Assembly (NCBI RefSeq): GCF_007859765.1 | Contig: NZ_SIHJ01000009.1 | Span: forward strand, 1 to 60,515 | DNA: 60,515 nucleotides | Direction of reading: 5' to 3' | Source of the DNA: Posidoniimonas corsicana | Lineage (GTDB): Bacteria > Planctomycetota > Planctomycetia > Pirellulales > Lacipirellulaceae | Shown here: positions 32,994 to 41,436 of the stretch, piece by piece | How the letters are laid out: each line of letters starts with the position of its first letter | Numbering within the stretch: position 1 is the first letter of the stretch | Position numbers and translations under genes: made by a program | The notes under the pieces: model-generated | The model's database searches: none | What the model was told of the DNA's origin: nothing | What the model saw: only the letters and a program-made list of their open reading frames with translations

Positions 32994-33535
32994 CGGGCAT
33001 CCCCCAACAACTTCATTCGCCTGCCGATACACTCCTTGAGACCGCACCGCACCTGGGAGAGGCGAGTGTACACCGACCGCACGGTTAGCCCCAGCTGGCT
33101 CGATATCTCTTCGATCGAGTTGCAGGCGAGGTAACGCAGGTCGATCAGCCTCCGGGCCCGCTCTGGCAACTGCTTCAAGCAGAGTTCGAGGGCGTCGTGG
33201 TACGAGTCGAACTGCGACTCCGCGGCCAGGAAACTCTCCTCGATGTGCTTGACGGTCTCGACGTCAAAGACCATTCGCCGATCCCGGTCGCGTTTACGGA
33301 AGTGCTCAAACACCCGGTTCCGCGCGACGCCGACCGCCCACTCCAGGAAGGGGCGTTGGGGATCGTACTTGTCGAAGTCGCGAGCAATCGCCATCGCGGT
33401 TTCCTGCATCACATCGTCAGCATCGTGCACCGACGGCACGAAGATGCGGACATACGTACGCAGCCTGGCGTATGACTCAGCCCAGAGAGCGGCGAAGTCG
33501 CACCGGCTGTCGGTCGCTTTTGATCGATCCGTCAT
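32990..33535 (-). CDS. ECF RNA polymerase sigma factor (Rhodopirellula/Verrucomicrobium type)
   Basis: A 181-residue ECF sigma factor. Region 2 includes HDADDVMQETAMAIAR (core-binding helix) and RPFLEWAVGVARNRVFEHFR (-10 recognition). Region 4 includes LKQLPERARRLIDLRYLACN followed by the HTH SIEEISSQLGLTVRSVYTRL (-35 recognition). Length and motifs match the group typical of planctomycetes. It is cotranscribed with the FecR gene (GTGA overlap) and divergent from the GH2 gene across 550 bases, suggesting control of the glycan locus. ATG 33535 is used. Confidence 0.92.
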   Translation of the reverse strand: MTDRSKATDSRCDFAALWAESYARLRTYVRIFVPSVHDADDVMQETAMAIARDFDKYDPQRPFLEWAVGVARNRVFEHFRKRDRDRRMVFDVETVKHIEESFLAAESQFDSYHDALELCLKQLPERARRLIDLRYLACNSIEEISSQLGLTVRSVYTRLSQVRCGLKECIGRRMKLLGDAR

Positions 33536-34085
33536 GACACTGCAGTTCTATGGCGATCCCGATCGCACTTCTTAAACGCGAAAATGAGAAGTGGCTCAAT
33601 AAAAGGCGCGCCGCGTGCACGCCACTCGGACATGCGGCTTCCCAACCAGATCGTGGAGTGCCCGAGTGGAACCCCGCAACTGAGCCTCAAAGGCGGGAAA
33701 ATTCAGTGGAATGGAAGCACAATGCAATTGTTGAGGAACTTTTCCGCAAATTCAATTTAAAAACCCGCGACACGCCCCCATACACCCGTGAGAGCCACGA
33801 AGGCCCCGGCCAAGCGACTCGCGACGAAGACTCTTCCGAGCGTGTCGGCGGCACGGGAATCAGGGGCAGGCCTTCGTGGTGGGTGTCGGCGACGACGCCC
33901 GCAAGCGTTCGGTTGGATACCTGGCGGAACTTATCAATGGCCCTTTGGCCTCCCTTGATGAGGCACTGCTTTTCTTCGCGCGCCGAGGTCGCGTGCCGCT
34001 CCCGATGCGGCACGTCTACCACGCGGCGGAGTTGATGCAACGCTTGTCTTGCGATCCTGGTCTTCGTCTTCGTTAGGCTTCTGCT
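33536..34085. other. 550-base intergenic region between sigma factor and GH2 gene
   Basis: No confident gene. A plus-strand frame ending at 34076 has coding-like character over about 70 codons (GVGDDARKRSVGYLAELINGP shortened here to GDDARKRSVGYLAELINGP, then SLDEALLFFARRGRVPLPMR) but no clear start or ribosome-binding site and overlaps open minus-strand frames; it may be an antisense shadow or gene remnant. Divergent promoters for the sigma/FecR pair and the glycan operon should lie here. No ECF-type promoter pair could be assigned with confidence. Confidence 0.4.
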
Positions 34086-36455
34086 TTGAATACCGCTCTT
34101 CATCAAATCTCGTCACGCGCCCTGACTGTAGTGCTTGTTGCCCTGGCATCGGCCTGGGTGAGCGGCGTCTGCCTGGCGGAGGAGTCAGGCAAGCAGCCCG
34201 TGATGACGCGTTGGGGCAAGGACCTCGACGTCAGCCATGTGCTGCCTGAGTACCCGCGTCCGCAACTGGTCCGCAGCGATTGGACCAATCTCAATGGAGA
34301 GTGGGACTTTGCGCTGACAGGCGCCGACGAGCCGCAACCGGCCAAGTTCGCCGATCAGATTGTTGTCCCCTTCCCGGTTGAGGCGCCCCTCTCGGGCGTG
34401 GGCAAGCGGGTGGAAGAGGGGGACGCGGTTTGGTACCGGCGCATGTTCGAGGCCCCCGCGCTCAAAGGGGGTCGCCTGCTGCTGCACTTCGGCGCAGTCG
34501 ACTGGGACGCCACCGTGTGGGTGAACGGCAAACGCGTCGGCTCTCACCAGGGCGGCTTCGATGCCTTTAGCTTCGACATCACCGAGGCGCTCGGCGAGAG
34601 CGGTCCGCAGACGCTGGTGGTTAAGGTCCTCGACCCCACCAACCGCGGCACGCAGCCGCACGGAAAACAGTCGCTTGAGCCGGGTGGGATCGTCTACACC
34701 GCGGTCACCGGCATCTGGCAAACGGTTTGGCTGGAGCGTGTGCCCGCCACCTACATCCGGTCGTTGAAAGTGACTCCGCACGTTGACTCGAGCGAGCTAG
34801 AGATTGTCGCGGAAGTGGTCGGTCCCGACGCGGACAAAGCGATCGTCCGCGCACGAGTGCCGCGTGGCGAGGAGCTCTTCTACCGCAAGACCGGCCGCGC
34901 AAACGCGCCGATGCGGCTCAAGGCGCCGAACGCCGAACTCTGGACGCCCGACTCCCCCCGCCTGTACGACCTCAACGTTGAGCTCGCCGTCCCGGGCGCC
35001 GACGAGTCTCGCAAGGTGGTCGACTCGGTCGACAGCTACTTCGGGATGCGGAGCGTAGAGCTTCGGAAGGCCGACGACGGATTCAACCGGCTGTTCCTCA
35101 ACGGCGAACCGGTGTTCAACCTCGGCCCCCTCGACCAGGGCTGGTGGCCCGATGGGCTGTACACCGCGCCGAGCGACGAGGCGCTCAAGTACGACATCGA
35201 GATGACTAAGCGGTACGGCTTCAACATGTGCCGCAAGCACGTCAAGGTCGAGCCGGCCCGGTGGTACTACTGGTGCGACAAGCTGGGCCTGCTGGTCTGG
35301 CAGGATATGCCGAACGGGGACCGGGCGATCAGCTGGAACGAGCCCGATATCGAGCGTGTTCCTGAGTCCGAGCAGGTGTTCCGTCGCGAGCTGCGGGCGA
35401 TGATGGATCAGCTGCACAACTTCCCGTCGATCATCGCCTGGGTCCCGTTCAACGAGGGCTGGGGCCAGTTCAAGACCGAGGAGATCCTTGCCTGGGTGAA
35501 GCAGCACGACCCGACCCGGCTGGTCGACGGCCCCAGCGGCTGGTCCGACCGCGGCGTGGGCGACATGCACGACATGCACAACTACCCAGGCCCCGCGATG
35601 TTCGCGCCGGAGGAGTCACGTGCGTCGGTCCTCGGCGAGTTCGGCGGTCTCGGGCTGGCGGTTGAGGGGCACCTTTGGCAGGAGTCCGGCAACTGGGGCT
35701 ACAACTTCTACGAGTCGAGGGAGCAGCTGCACTCCCACTACCGCCAGCTGATCGACAACCTGTGGGTGCTGAAATCTAAGGGCTTGGCGGCGGCCATCTA
35801 CACCCAGACGACCGACGTCGAGGGCGAGATCAATGGCCTGCTGACCTACGACCGCGAGGTCGAGAAGATCGACCCGGACCGGGCGGCGGAGTGGAACAAA
35901 CGACTTTACGGCCCCGCCCCCACCGTGATGACCGCGGTCGCCACCTCCAAAGACCCCAATGGCCACGGAGAGCAGTGGCGCTACACCACGGAGGCTCCCG
36001 CCTCGGACGACTGGTTCAAGCCAGGTTTTGACGACTCGGCGTGGAAGCTAGGCCGGGCCGGATTCGGCGCGCCCAATACCCCCGGCGCTATCGTGCGGAC
36101 CGAGTGGACGGGGACCGACATCTGGCTACGCCGAGAGATCGAGCTTACCGACGCCGACCTCGAGGGAAGCCTGTACTTCTTCGTCCACCACGACGAGGAC
36201 GCCGAGATCTACTTCAACGGCGTCAAGCTCGCCACGCTGTCCGGCTACACGACCGACTACCAGCTGATCGCGATCCCAAGCGAGGGCCGCGAGGCCCTGC
36301 GTGCGGGGCGCGGCGTGCTCGCCGTTCATTGCCGGCAGCGGACCGGTGGGCAGTACATCGACCTTGGCTTCATGACCGTGCAAACCAAGTCCGACCTGGC
36401 TGGCGCCACCGCGTCGGCCCGTCGGCAACCGTTGCCTGAGAGCAAACCCCAGTAA
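34086..36455 (+). CDS. Glycoside hydrolase family 2 enzyme with C-terminal module
   Basis: A 789-residue secreted enzyme (signal peptide about 1-31, after SGVCLA). GH2 sugar-binding domain: LVRSDWTNLNGEWDFAL, VPFPVEAPLSGVG, LHFGAVDWDATVWVNGKRVG, HQGGFDAFSFDIT. The TIM-barrel has acid/base Glu457 in FNEGWGQF and nucleophile Glu518 in LGEFGGLG. Likely a beta-galactosidase, glucuronidase or mannosidase type exo-enzyme; which is not decided. The last about 150 residues (WRYTTEAP to GQYIDLGFMTV) form a jelly-roll-like module closely similar to the C-terminus of the DUF4965 protein. The start TTG 34086 is the best available, but its ribosome-binding site is poor. First gene of the plus-strand glycan cluster. 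Confidence 0.87.
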   Translation: MNTALHQISSRALTVVLVALASAWVSGVCLAEESGKQPVMTRWGKDLDVSHVLPEYPRPQLVRSDWTNLNGEWDFALTGADEPQPAKFADQIVVPFPVEAPLSGVGKRVEEGDAVWYRRMFEAPALKGGRLLLHFGAVDWDATVWVNGKRVGSHQGGFDAFSFDITEALGESGPQTLVVKVLDPTNRGTQPHGKQSLEPGGIVYTAVTGIWQTVWLERVPATYIRSLKVTPHVDSSELEIVAEVVGPDADKAIVRARVPRGEELFYRKTGRANAPMRLKAPNAELWTPDSPRLYDLNVELAVPGADESRKVVDSVDSYFGMRSVELRKADDGFNRLFLNGEPVFNLGPLDQGWWPDGLYTAPSDEALKYDIEMTKRYGFNMCRKHVKVEPARWYYWCDKLGLLVWQDMPNGDRAISWNEPDIERVPESEQVFRRELRAMMDQLHNFPSIIAWVPFNEGWGQFKTEEILAWVKQHDPTRLVDGPSGWSDRGVGDMHDMHNYPGPAMFAPEESRASVLGEFGGLGLAVEGHLWQESGNWGYNFYESREQLHSHYRQLIDNLWVLKSKGLAAAIYTQTTDVEGEINGLLTYDREVEKIDPDRAAEWNKRLYGPAPTVMTAVATSKDPNGHGEQWRYTTEAPASDDWFKPGFDDSAWKLGRAGFGAPNTPGAIVRTEWTGTDIWLRREIELTDADLEGSLYFFVHHDEDAEIYFNGVKLATLSGYTTDYQLIAIPSEGREALRAGRGVLAVHCRQRTGGQYIDLGFMTVQTKSDLAGATASARRQPLPESKPQ

Positions 36456-36571
36456 ACCTCGCTCTACAAGAACCGCCAGCACACTTATCACCGCGTGCAA
36501 CGACCACGCAGCTGCTCGTCACCAACAAGATTCAATCTCGAATACTTATCGCCACCAGGAGGACTCCCGAA

Positions 36572-38053
36572 ATGCTCGTCACCATGCCCGCACGCCGCAC
36601 CGCGACCCTGCTCGCTTTTGCAGCGACCGTAGCGGCCGCTTCCGTATCGCAGGCCGTCAAGGTGCACAGCTACACATTCAACGACGGGACCGCAAACGAC
36701 TCGACCGGCGACGCCGACGGCACGCTGATCGACCCGGCCGGCATCGCGTTCTACTCGGGCGGCCAGCTGCGACTCACCAACAACAACGGCGCGAACAGCA
36801 ACCAAGACTTTACGCTGTCGACCGCGACCGGCGCTTACGTAGACCTTCCCAACTTCACGGTCACCGACGCCGCGTTCTTTGGGACCGCCGGCCAGGTGTC
36901 GCTGGAGTTCTGGGCCACGATTCAAGAAAACCGCAACTGGGCCCGTCTGGGCGACTTCGGGACCTCCAACGTTGGCGAGAACTCCTCCACCGGTGGCGGC
37001 GGCTCGGACTATATCATTGTCGTCCCGCAGACGGGGCTAGCCGACAACCCGTTCGCCGCCTCGACCCACCAGCAGGACGGGATGGAGTCGTTCGTGCAGT
37101 CGACCGGCCCGCTCACAACCGGGCAGGAACACCACGTTGTGGTGACCATCGATCAGACCGACACCACGGTCAACGCGAACGGCACGCTGAACCTGTACCT
37201 CAACGGCGCGCTGGTCAATAGCGGCCCCGTGGTGGGCGCCGGCACCGCGGCGCCGATCGACATCACCAACATGAATGAGGTGAACAGCTGGCTCGGCCGC
37301 GCCCAGTGGGCGGACCCGCTGTTCGACGGCAGCTACAACGAGTTCAACGTCTACGACCACGCGTTGTCGGCCGGGGAAGTCACGGCCAATTTCAACGCCG
37401 GCCCGGTCCCGGGCGAGCTCGCCGTTCCAACGCTGGTTATCGACCGGCTCACCGGCGAGATGATGATCGCCAACCAGACGGGCGAGCAGCTGCAGCTCAC
37501 CGGTTTCCGGATTGACTCGGCCGCCGGCTCGCTCGATCCGACCGCCAGCAACGGATTTGGCAACATCACCCTCAATCCGGACACCGAAGAGCTGATCGTC
37601 GGGGCCTCGGCCTCCTCGCAGAGCATCGGCGCCAGCACGAGCCAGACGCTCGGCGCCGCCTGGAACCAGTCGTCGATTGAGGACATCGGGTTCAAGTACA
37701 CCCTGCAGGGCGGGACCGAGCAGACCGGCGAGGTCCAGTTCGTCAATGTCGACGGCGGATTCTCCCGCAGCGACCTCGACACCGACGGTGACATCGACGC
37801 CGACGACTTCGACCTGTTCGCCGCCAACACGCACACGGACCTCTCAGGGCTTTCCGCATACGAGCTGGCCATCGCGGGCGACCTGAACGGCGACGGCGCC
37901 AACAACTACATCGACTTCCGCCTGTTCAAGGACGACTTCATCGCCGCCAACGGCGCCGCGGCGTTCGCCGCCCTTGGCGCCGCGCCGGAGCCGACGGCCG
38001 TTGTGCTGCTGGCGTTGAGCGGCCTGGGCCTCACCGCGGTCCGCCGCCGGTAG
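36572..38053 (+). CDS. LamG + dockerin-like PEP-CTERM protein
   Basis: A 493-residue exported protein. ATG 36572 is supported by GGAGG 9 bases upstream. After the signal peptide comes a LamG/concanavalin-type domain (about 28-270: FTVTDAAFFGTAGQVSLEFW, NEVNSWLGRAQWADPLFDG, YNEFNVYDHALSAGEV). A beta domain follows (LVIDRLTGEMMIANQTGEQL). Then a dockerin-type pair of EF-hand-like loops (DLDTDGDIDADDFDLF and DLNGDGANNYIDFRLF), and the PEP-CTERM signal APEPTAVVLLALSGLGLTAV with RRR. It is probably surface-anchored and binds carbohydrate. No cohesin protein is in the window, so the dockerin partner is unknown. Confidence 0.88.
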   Translation: MLVTMPARRTATLLAFAATVAAASVSQAVKVHSYTFNDGTANDSTGDADGTLIDPAGIAFYSGGQLRLTNNNGANSNQDFTLSTATGAYVDLPNFTVTDAAFFGTAGQVSLEFWATIQENRNWARLGDFGTSNVGENSSTGGGGSDYIIVVPQTGLADNPFAASTHQQDGMESFVQSTGPLTTGQEHHVVVTIDQTDTTVNANGTLNLYLNGALVNSGPVVGAGTAAPIDITNMNEVNSWLGRAQWADPLFDGSYNEFNVYDHALSAGEVTANFNAGPVPGELAVPTLVIDRLTGEMMIANQTGEQLQLTGFRIDSAAGSLDPTASNGFGNITLNPDTEELIVGASASSQSIGASTSQTLGAAWNQSSIEDIGFKYTLQGGTEQTGEVQFVNVDGGFSRSDLDTDGDIDADDFDLFAANTHTDLSGLSAYELAIAGDLNGDGANNYIDFRLFKDDFIAANGAAAFAALGAAPEPTAVVLLALSGLGLTAVRRR

Positions 38054-38121
38054 CGATGTCCGAGAAGTTCACTAATCCATAGCGAAACCACACCGAAACT
38101 AACAGCAACGTGGAGATACCC

Positions 38122-39633
38122 ATGAAGACTCGTCCCATCCTTAACCGCGGGCTGGCGCTATCAGCAGTCGCCGCTTGCGTGGCCCTGGCTGCAGGTCCGA
38201 TGGCCGCAACGGCAGACACGGTCGCCTACTGGCGCTTCGAGGACGGCCCCGTCGACACCGACATCATCCACAACGACCCGGGCGCCGGCGTTTACTCGGC
38301 CGACATCGAGGACGTCTCGGGCAACGGCAACGACCTGTCCGTGTGGGAGACCGGCGGCGGTGCGGGCTACGTCTACCGCTCGCAGGTGCCCGTGTCGACC
38401 ATCGAGGCGACCGGCGCCGCCAATAACTTCAGTGTACAGAACACCGGCGGCGGCCCCGCCATGTTCACCGGCCCGACTGCCATCCAGACAATCGCCCCGT
38501 CGGCGTTCACCATCGAGGCCTCGTTCAAACTTGAAAACGGCGGCTTCCGCACGGTTGTTGGCCGGGACTCCACCGGCGTCGTGAACGACAACGCCGACCT
38601 GGCCGCAGTCTACTTCCAGGCGGTGCCTGGAAACGGCTTCGCGATCAAGTTTGCCGACCAGGACGGGTTCTTCCACGCGGCCGAGGCGCCGGGCGGGACG
38701 CTTGACACCTGGGACCCGGGCACCGAGACCGACGCGGACGCCGTGTGGTACCACGCCGCAGGCGTGAGCGACGGCTCCACACTGTCGCTTTACTTGGCCA
38801 ACGCATCGGCGGGCACCGGCTACCAGTTGGTCGCCCAGACCGACCTGACCGCCAGCGGCAGCACCAACACGGCGTTGACCCCGGGCGCCGGCGACGGCGG
38901 CGACTGGAACACCGGCGACTGGTCGGTGGGCCGCGGCCTGTACGCGGGTGGGCACGTCGACCGCGCCTACGGCTTCATCGACGAGGTCCGCATCTCGGAC
39001 CACGCGGTCGGCGTTTCCGACCTGCTCCACTTCGGCGCCTCCTCCAGCCTGACGCTCGAGGTGAACACCTCCAGCGGCGCGGTGACCATCCGCAACAACA
39101 CCGCTAACGCTATCAGCATGGACTACTACGAGATCGGCAGCGACAGCGGCGCTCTGGCGCCCGGGAGCTGGAACAGCCTCGAGGACCAGGGCGTCGGCGG
39201 GTCGCTGCAAGGCGACTTCAACGAGGATGGATCGGTTGACGCGGCGGACTACACCGTCTGGCGAGACGGCCTGGGAGGGGAGTTTGGCCCCGAGGACTAC
39301 GACGTCTGGCGTGACAACTACGGCCAGACCGGTGGCGGGGGGGGCGGCGCGTGGACCGAGGCCGGCGGCTCGGACGCCGAGCTGCTCAGCGAGCTGCTGC
39401 TCGAAGGAAGCGGCACCGTGATCGCCCCCGGGGGTTCGCTGTCGCTCGGAACGGCGTTCAACACTGCCGGCGCCAACGACCTGACCTTCAACTACGGCCA
39501 GCCCGGCTCAGGACTGTTTATCGGCGGCGTTTCGTATGTCTCGAGTGCGGGCGCGTCGTCTGCACCGGAGCCGTTCGCTCTGGGACTTGTGGCCACCGCA
39601 GGCCTGGCGGCGTTCGCCCGCCGTCGGCGGTAA
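38122..39633 (+). CDS. LamG PEP-CTERM protein with nested dockerin-like segment
   Basis: A 503-residue exported protein. ATG 38122 is preferred over the ATG at 38110 because GGAG lies 6 bases before it. LamG-type domain at about 35-305 (VAYWRFEDGP, FTIEASFKLENGGFRTVVG, AYGFIDEVRISDHAVG). A beta domain starts at LTLEVNTSSGAVTIRNNT and continues after an inserted dockerin-like segment (GDFNEDGSVDAADYTVWRDG to YDVWRDNYGQ), resuming at EAGGSDAELLSELLLEGSG. The previous gene has the same beta domain uninterrupted. PEP-CTERM signal: APEPFALGLVATAGLAAF with RRRR. Tandem paralogue of the preceding gene, likely cotranscribed (68-base gap). Confidence 0.88.
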   Translation: MKTRPILNRGLALSAVAACVALAAGPMAATADTVAYWRFEDGPVDTDIIHNDPGAGVYSADIEDVSGNGNDLSVWETGGGAGYVYRSQVPVSTIEATGAANNFSVQNTGGGPAMFTGPTAIQTIAPSAFTIEASFKLENGGFRTVVGRDSTGVVNDNADLAAVYFQAVPGNGFAIKFADQDGFFHAAEAPGGTLDTWDPGTETDADAVWYHAAGVSDGSTLSLYLANASAGTGYQLVAQTDLTASGSTNTALTPGAGDGGDWNTGDWSVGRGLYAGGHVDRAYGFIDEVRISDHAVGVSDLLHFGASSSLTLEVNTSSGAVTIRNNTANAISMDYYEIGSDSGALAPGSWNSLEDQGVGGSLQGDFNEDGSVDAADYTVWRDGLGGEFGPEDYDVWRDNYGQTGGGGGGAWTEAGGSDAELLSELLLEGSGTVIAPGGSLSLGTAFNTAGANDLTFNYGQPGSGLFIGGVSYVSSAGASSAPEPFALGLVATAGLAAFARRRR

Positions 39634-39675
39634 GGATCGCCAAGCCACCTAAAACCCTTTACCTGGTTTCTTGTC

Positions 39676-40833
39676 ATGACTTGTGTTAACAGCGATTTCC
39701 GTGGGTCCGCCCGAAGTGGGCAGTACGCTCCGACCGCGGGGCGTATCGGGCGGGCCCCGCTTTGTCGGGCGCCCCGCGTCGGGTTCACCCTGGTCGAGCT
39801 GCTGGTGGTGATCGCGATCATCGGCATCCTAATCGCGTTGCTCCTGCCGGCGGTGCAGTCCGCCCGCGAGGCCGCCCGCCGCACCGGCTGCGTGAACAAC
39901 CAGAAGCAGTTGGCCCTCGCCTGTATTAACTACGAGTCGACCAACAAGCACCTGCCCTACGGCCGGAAGTGCGACCGCTGGGACGCCTACACCTGGAGCC
40001 AGTACACGCTGCCGTTCCATGAAGAGCAGGCCGTGCAGGACTTGTACCACGACCTCTTCGACACCGCCGGAGCGAACGCGTACCGGCCGGCGGGGCACGC
40101 CGACGACATGAAGCGGCAGGCCCGTGAATCGGTGGTGGCCGGCTGGTACTGCCCGTCCGACCAGACTCCTGTCGGCAACGAGCTCGAGTCGACGACCTGG
40201 GGTTTTATGCGGGGCAACTACCGGGCCTGTATCGGTTCGGGCAATCTGTACGGTGACAACCCGCTGACCGCTAGGTTCCGACGCGAAGTGATGTCGGGCG
40301 ATGTGGGCTTCGGGCCTGGCGCCATGGCCATCAAGGAAAACCAGGGCTACCCCGGCATCGACGCGGCCTTCTCGGGCGGGGCGCCTGCCAAGGTTAAAGT
40401 GTCGAAGTTCACCGACGGTCTGTCCAAGACTCTGCTCATCTCAGAGGGCGTCGTGCCGGTTGAAAACCTCGGCTGGGGGGGCGTGTTCGGCGAGAGCATC
40501 TACGGGAACATCGGCGGCGCCCTGTTCAACACCACGTTCGGCCCCAACTCGGGCGAGGCGGATGTTGTCTGGAGCCCCTGCCCCTCGCTGCAGAGCGACT
40601 ACCCCTTCCAGCACCTGTGCGTGGGTAAGAACCACCCGGGCGCCCAGAACACGGCCGCGTCGGAGACGGTCGCCGCGGCGCGCAGCCACCACGCGGGTGG
40701 CGTAATCGGCGCTATGGGCGACGGCTCGGTGCACTTCTTCACCGACGGCATCGACTTGGGTGTGTGGCGCGCCATCGGCACCCGCGCCGGCAACCTCGTT
40801 GGCGGTCCCGAGACCGCCAGCATCGAGTTCTAG
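39676..40833 (+). CDS. DUF1559 pseudopilin-like protein
   Basis: A 385-residue protein with a type IV prepilin-like N-terminus: leader ending before GFTLVELLVVIAIIGILIAL, cleaved after Gly by a prepilin peptidase, then LLPAVQSAREAARRTGC and a DUF1559 (SBP_bac_10) domain. The C-terminal hallmark H-x9-DG is present around HAGGVIGAMGDGSVHFFTDG. The family is greatly expanded in planctomycetes and thought to take part in pilus-like or envelope structures, possibly binding polysaccharide. ATG 39676 lies well upstream of the prepilin motif and has no clear ribosome-binding site, so the true start may differ. Confidence 0.9.
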   Translation: MTCVNSDFRGSARSGQYAPTAGRIGRAPLCRAPRVGFTLVELLVVIAIIGILIALLLPAVQSAREAARRTGCVNNQKQLALACINYESTNKHLPYGRKCDRWDAYTWSQYTLPFHEEQAVQDLYHDLFDTAGANAYRPAGHADDMKRQARESVVAGWYCPSDQTPVGNELESTTWGFMRGNYRACIGSGNLYGDNPLTARFRREVMSGDVGFGPGAMAIKENQGYPGIDAAFSGGAPAKVKVSKFTDGLSKTLLISEGVVPVENLGWGGVFGESIYGNIGGALFNTTFGPNSGEADVVWSPCPSLQSDYPFQHLCVGKNHPGAQNTAASETVAAARSHHAGGVIGAMGDGSVHFFTDGIDLGVWRAIGTRAGNLVGGPETASIEF

Positions 40834-40886
40834 CCACCAACCTAATGCACCGCGGCCCAAGAGGGGCCGCGCCGACGAATTCTAGC

Positions 40887-41294
40887 ATGAACCGCATCAC
40901 CAACTGTCGCTCGCTCCTGCTCACCCTGCCCGCTGCGTTGCTCGTCGTAGCCGGCTGCGGAGGGGGCGCCGACACGGCAACCGTTCACGGCTCGGTCACC
41001 TTCGAAGGACAGCCGGTCGAGTACGGGATCATCGACTTCACACTCGCCAACGGGAACGGCTTCTCGGCGCCCATCGAGTCGGGCGAGTACTCCGTGACCA
41101 AGGGGGCCACGGGTGAAGCGACCGTCCGGTTCACCGCGCAGCCGAAGCCGCCCGAGGTCTCGAGCCGCGAGGAGTTGGAACAGATGGCGGGGCAGAAGCA
41201 GCCGCCTGTGAAACCGATCCCGCCGGACCATCCGAAGCAAGGCACGAAGGTGACGATCAGATCGGGTTCCAACCAGTTGGACTTTGATCTGTAG
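40887..41294 (+). CDS. Small lipoprotein after DUF1559 gene
   Basis: A 135-residue lipoprotein with lipobox VVAGC (Cys24) followed by a Gly-rich linker. The body resembles the short transthyretin/carboxypeptidase-regulatory-like beta-sandwich lipoproteins that usually follow DUF1559 genes in planctomycetes (VHGSVTFEGQPVEYGIIDF, SGEYSVTKGATGEATVRF). ATG 40887 begins the signal peptide MNRITNCRSLLLTLPAALL. It is 53 bases after the DUF1559 gene and probably functions with it in the envelope. Confidence 0.82.
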   Translation: MNRITNCRSLLLTLPAALLVVAGCGGGADTATVHGSVTFEGQPVEYGIIDFTLANGNGFSAPIESGEYSVTKGATGEATVRFTAQPKPPEVSSREELEQMAGQKQPPVKPIPPDHPKQGTKVTIRSGSNQLDFDL

Positions 41295-41436
41295 CGTCCG
41301 TTTCCGACCCAACTAGCGTCAGCCGACATCCCCCTCGGGGGCGTGAAGGGCGATCGATACGCGCCCGTCTGCACCTAGCAGAACACCCACCTCCAGCATT
41401 CCCGCCAGCGACCAGCCACCACACGAACACTCAATA

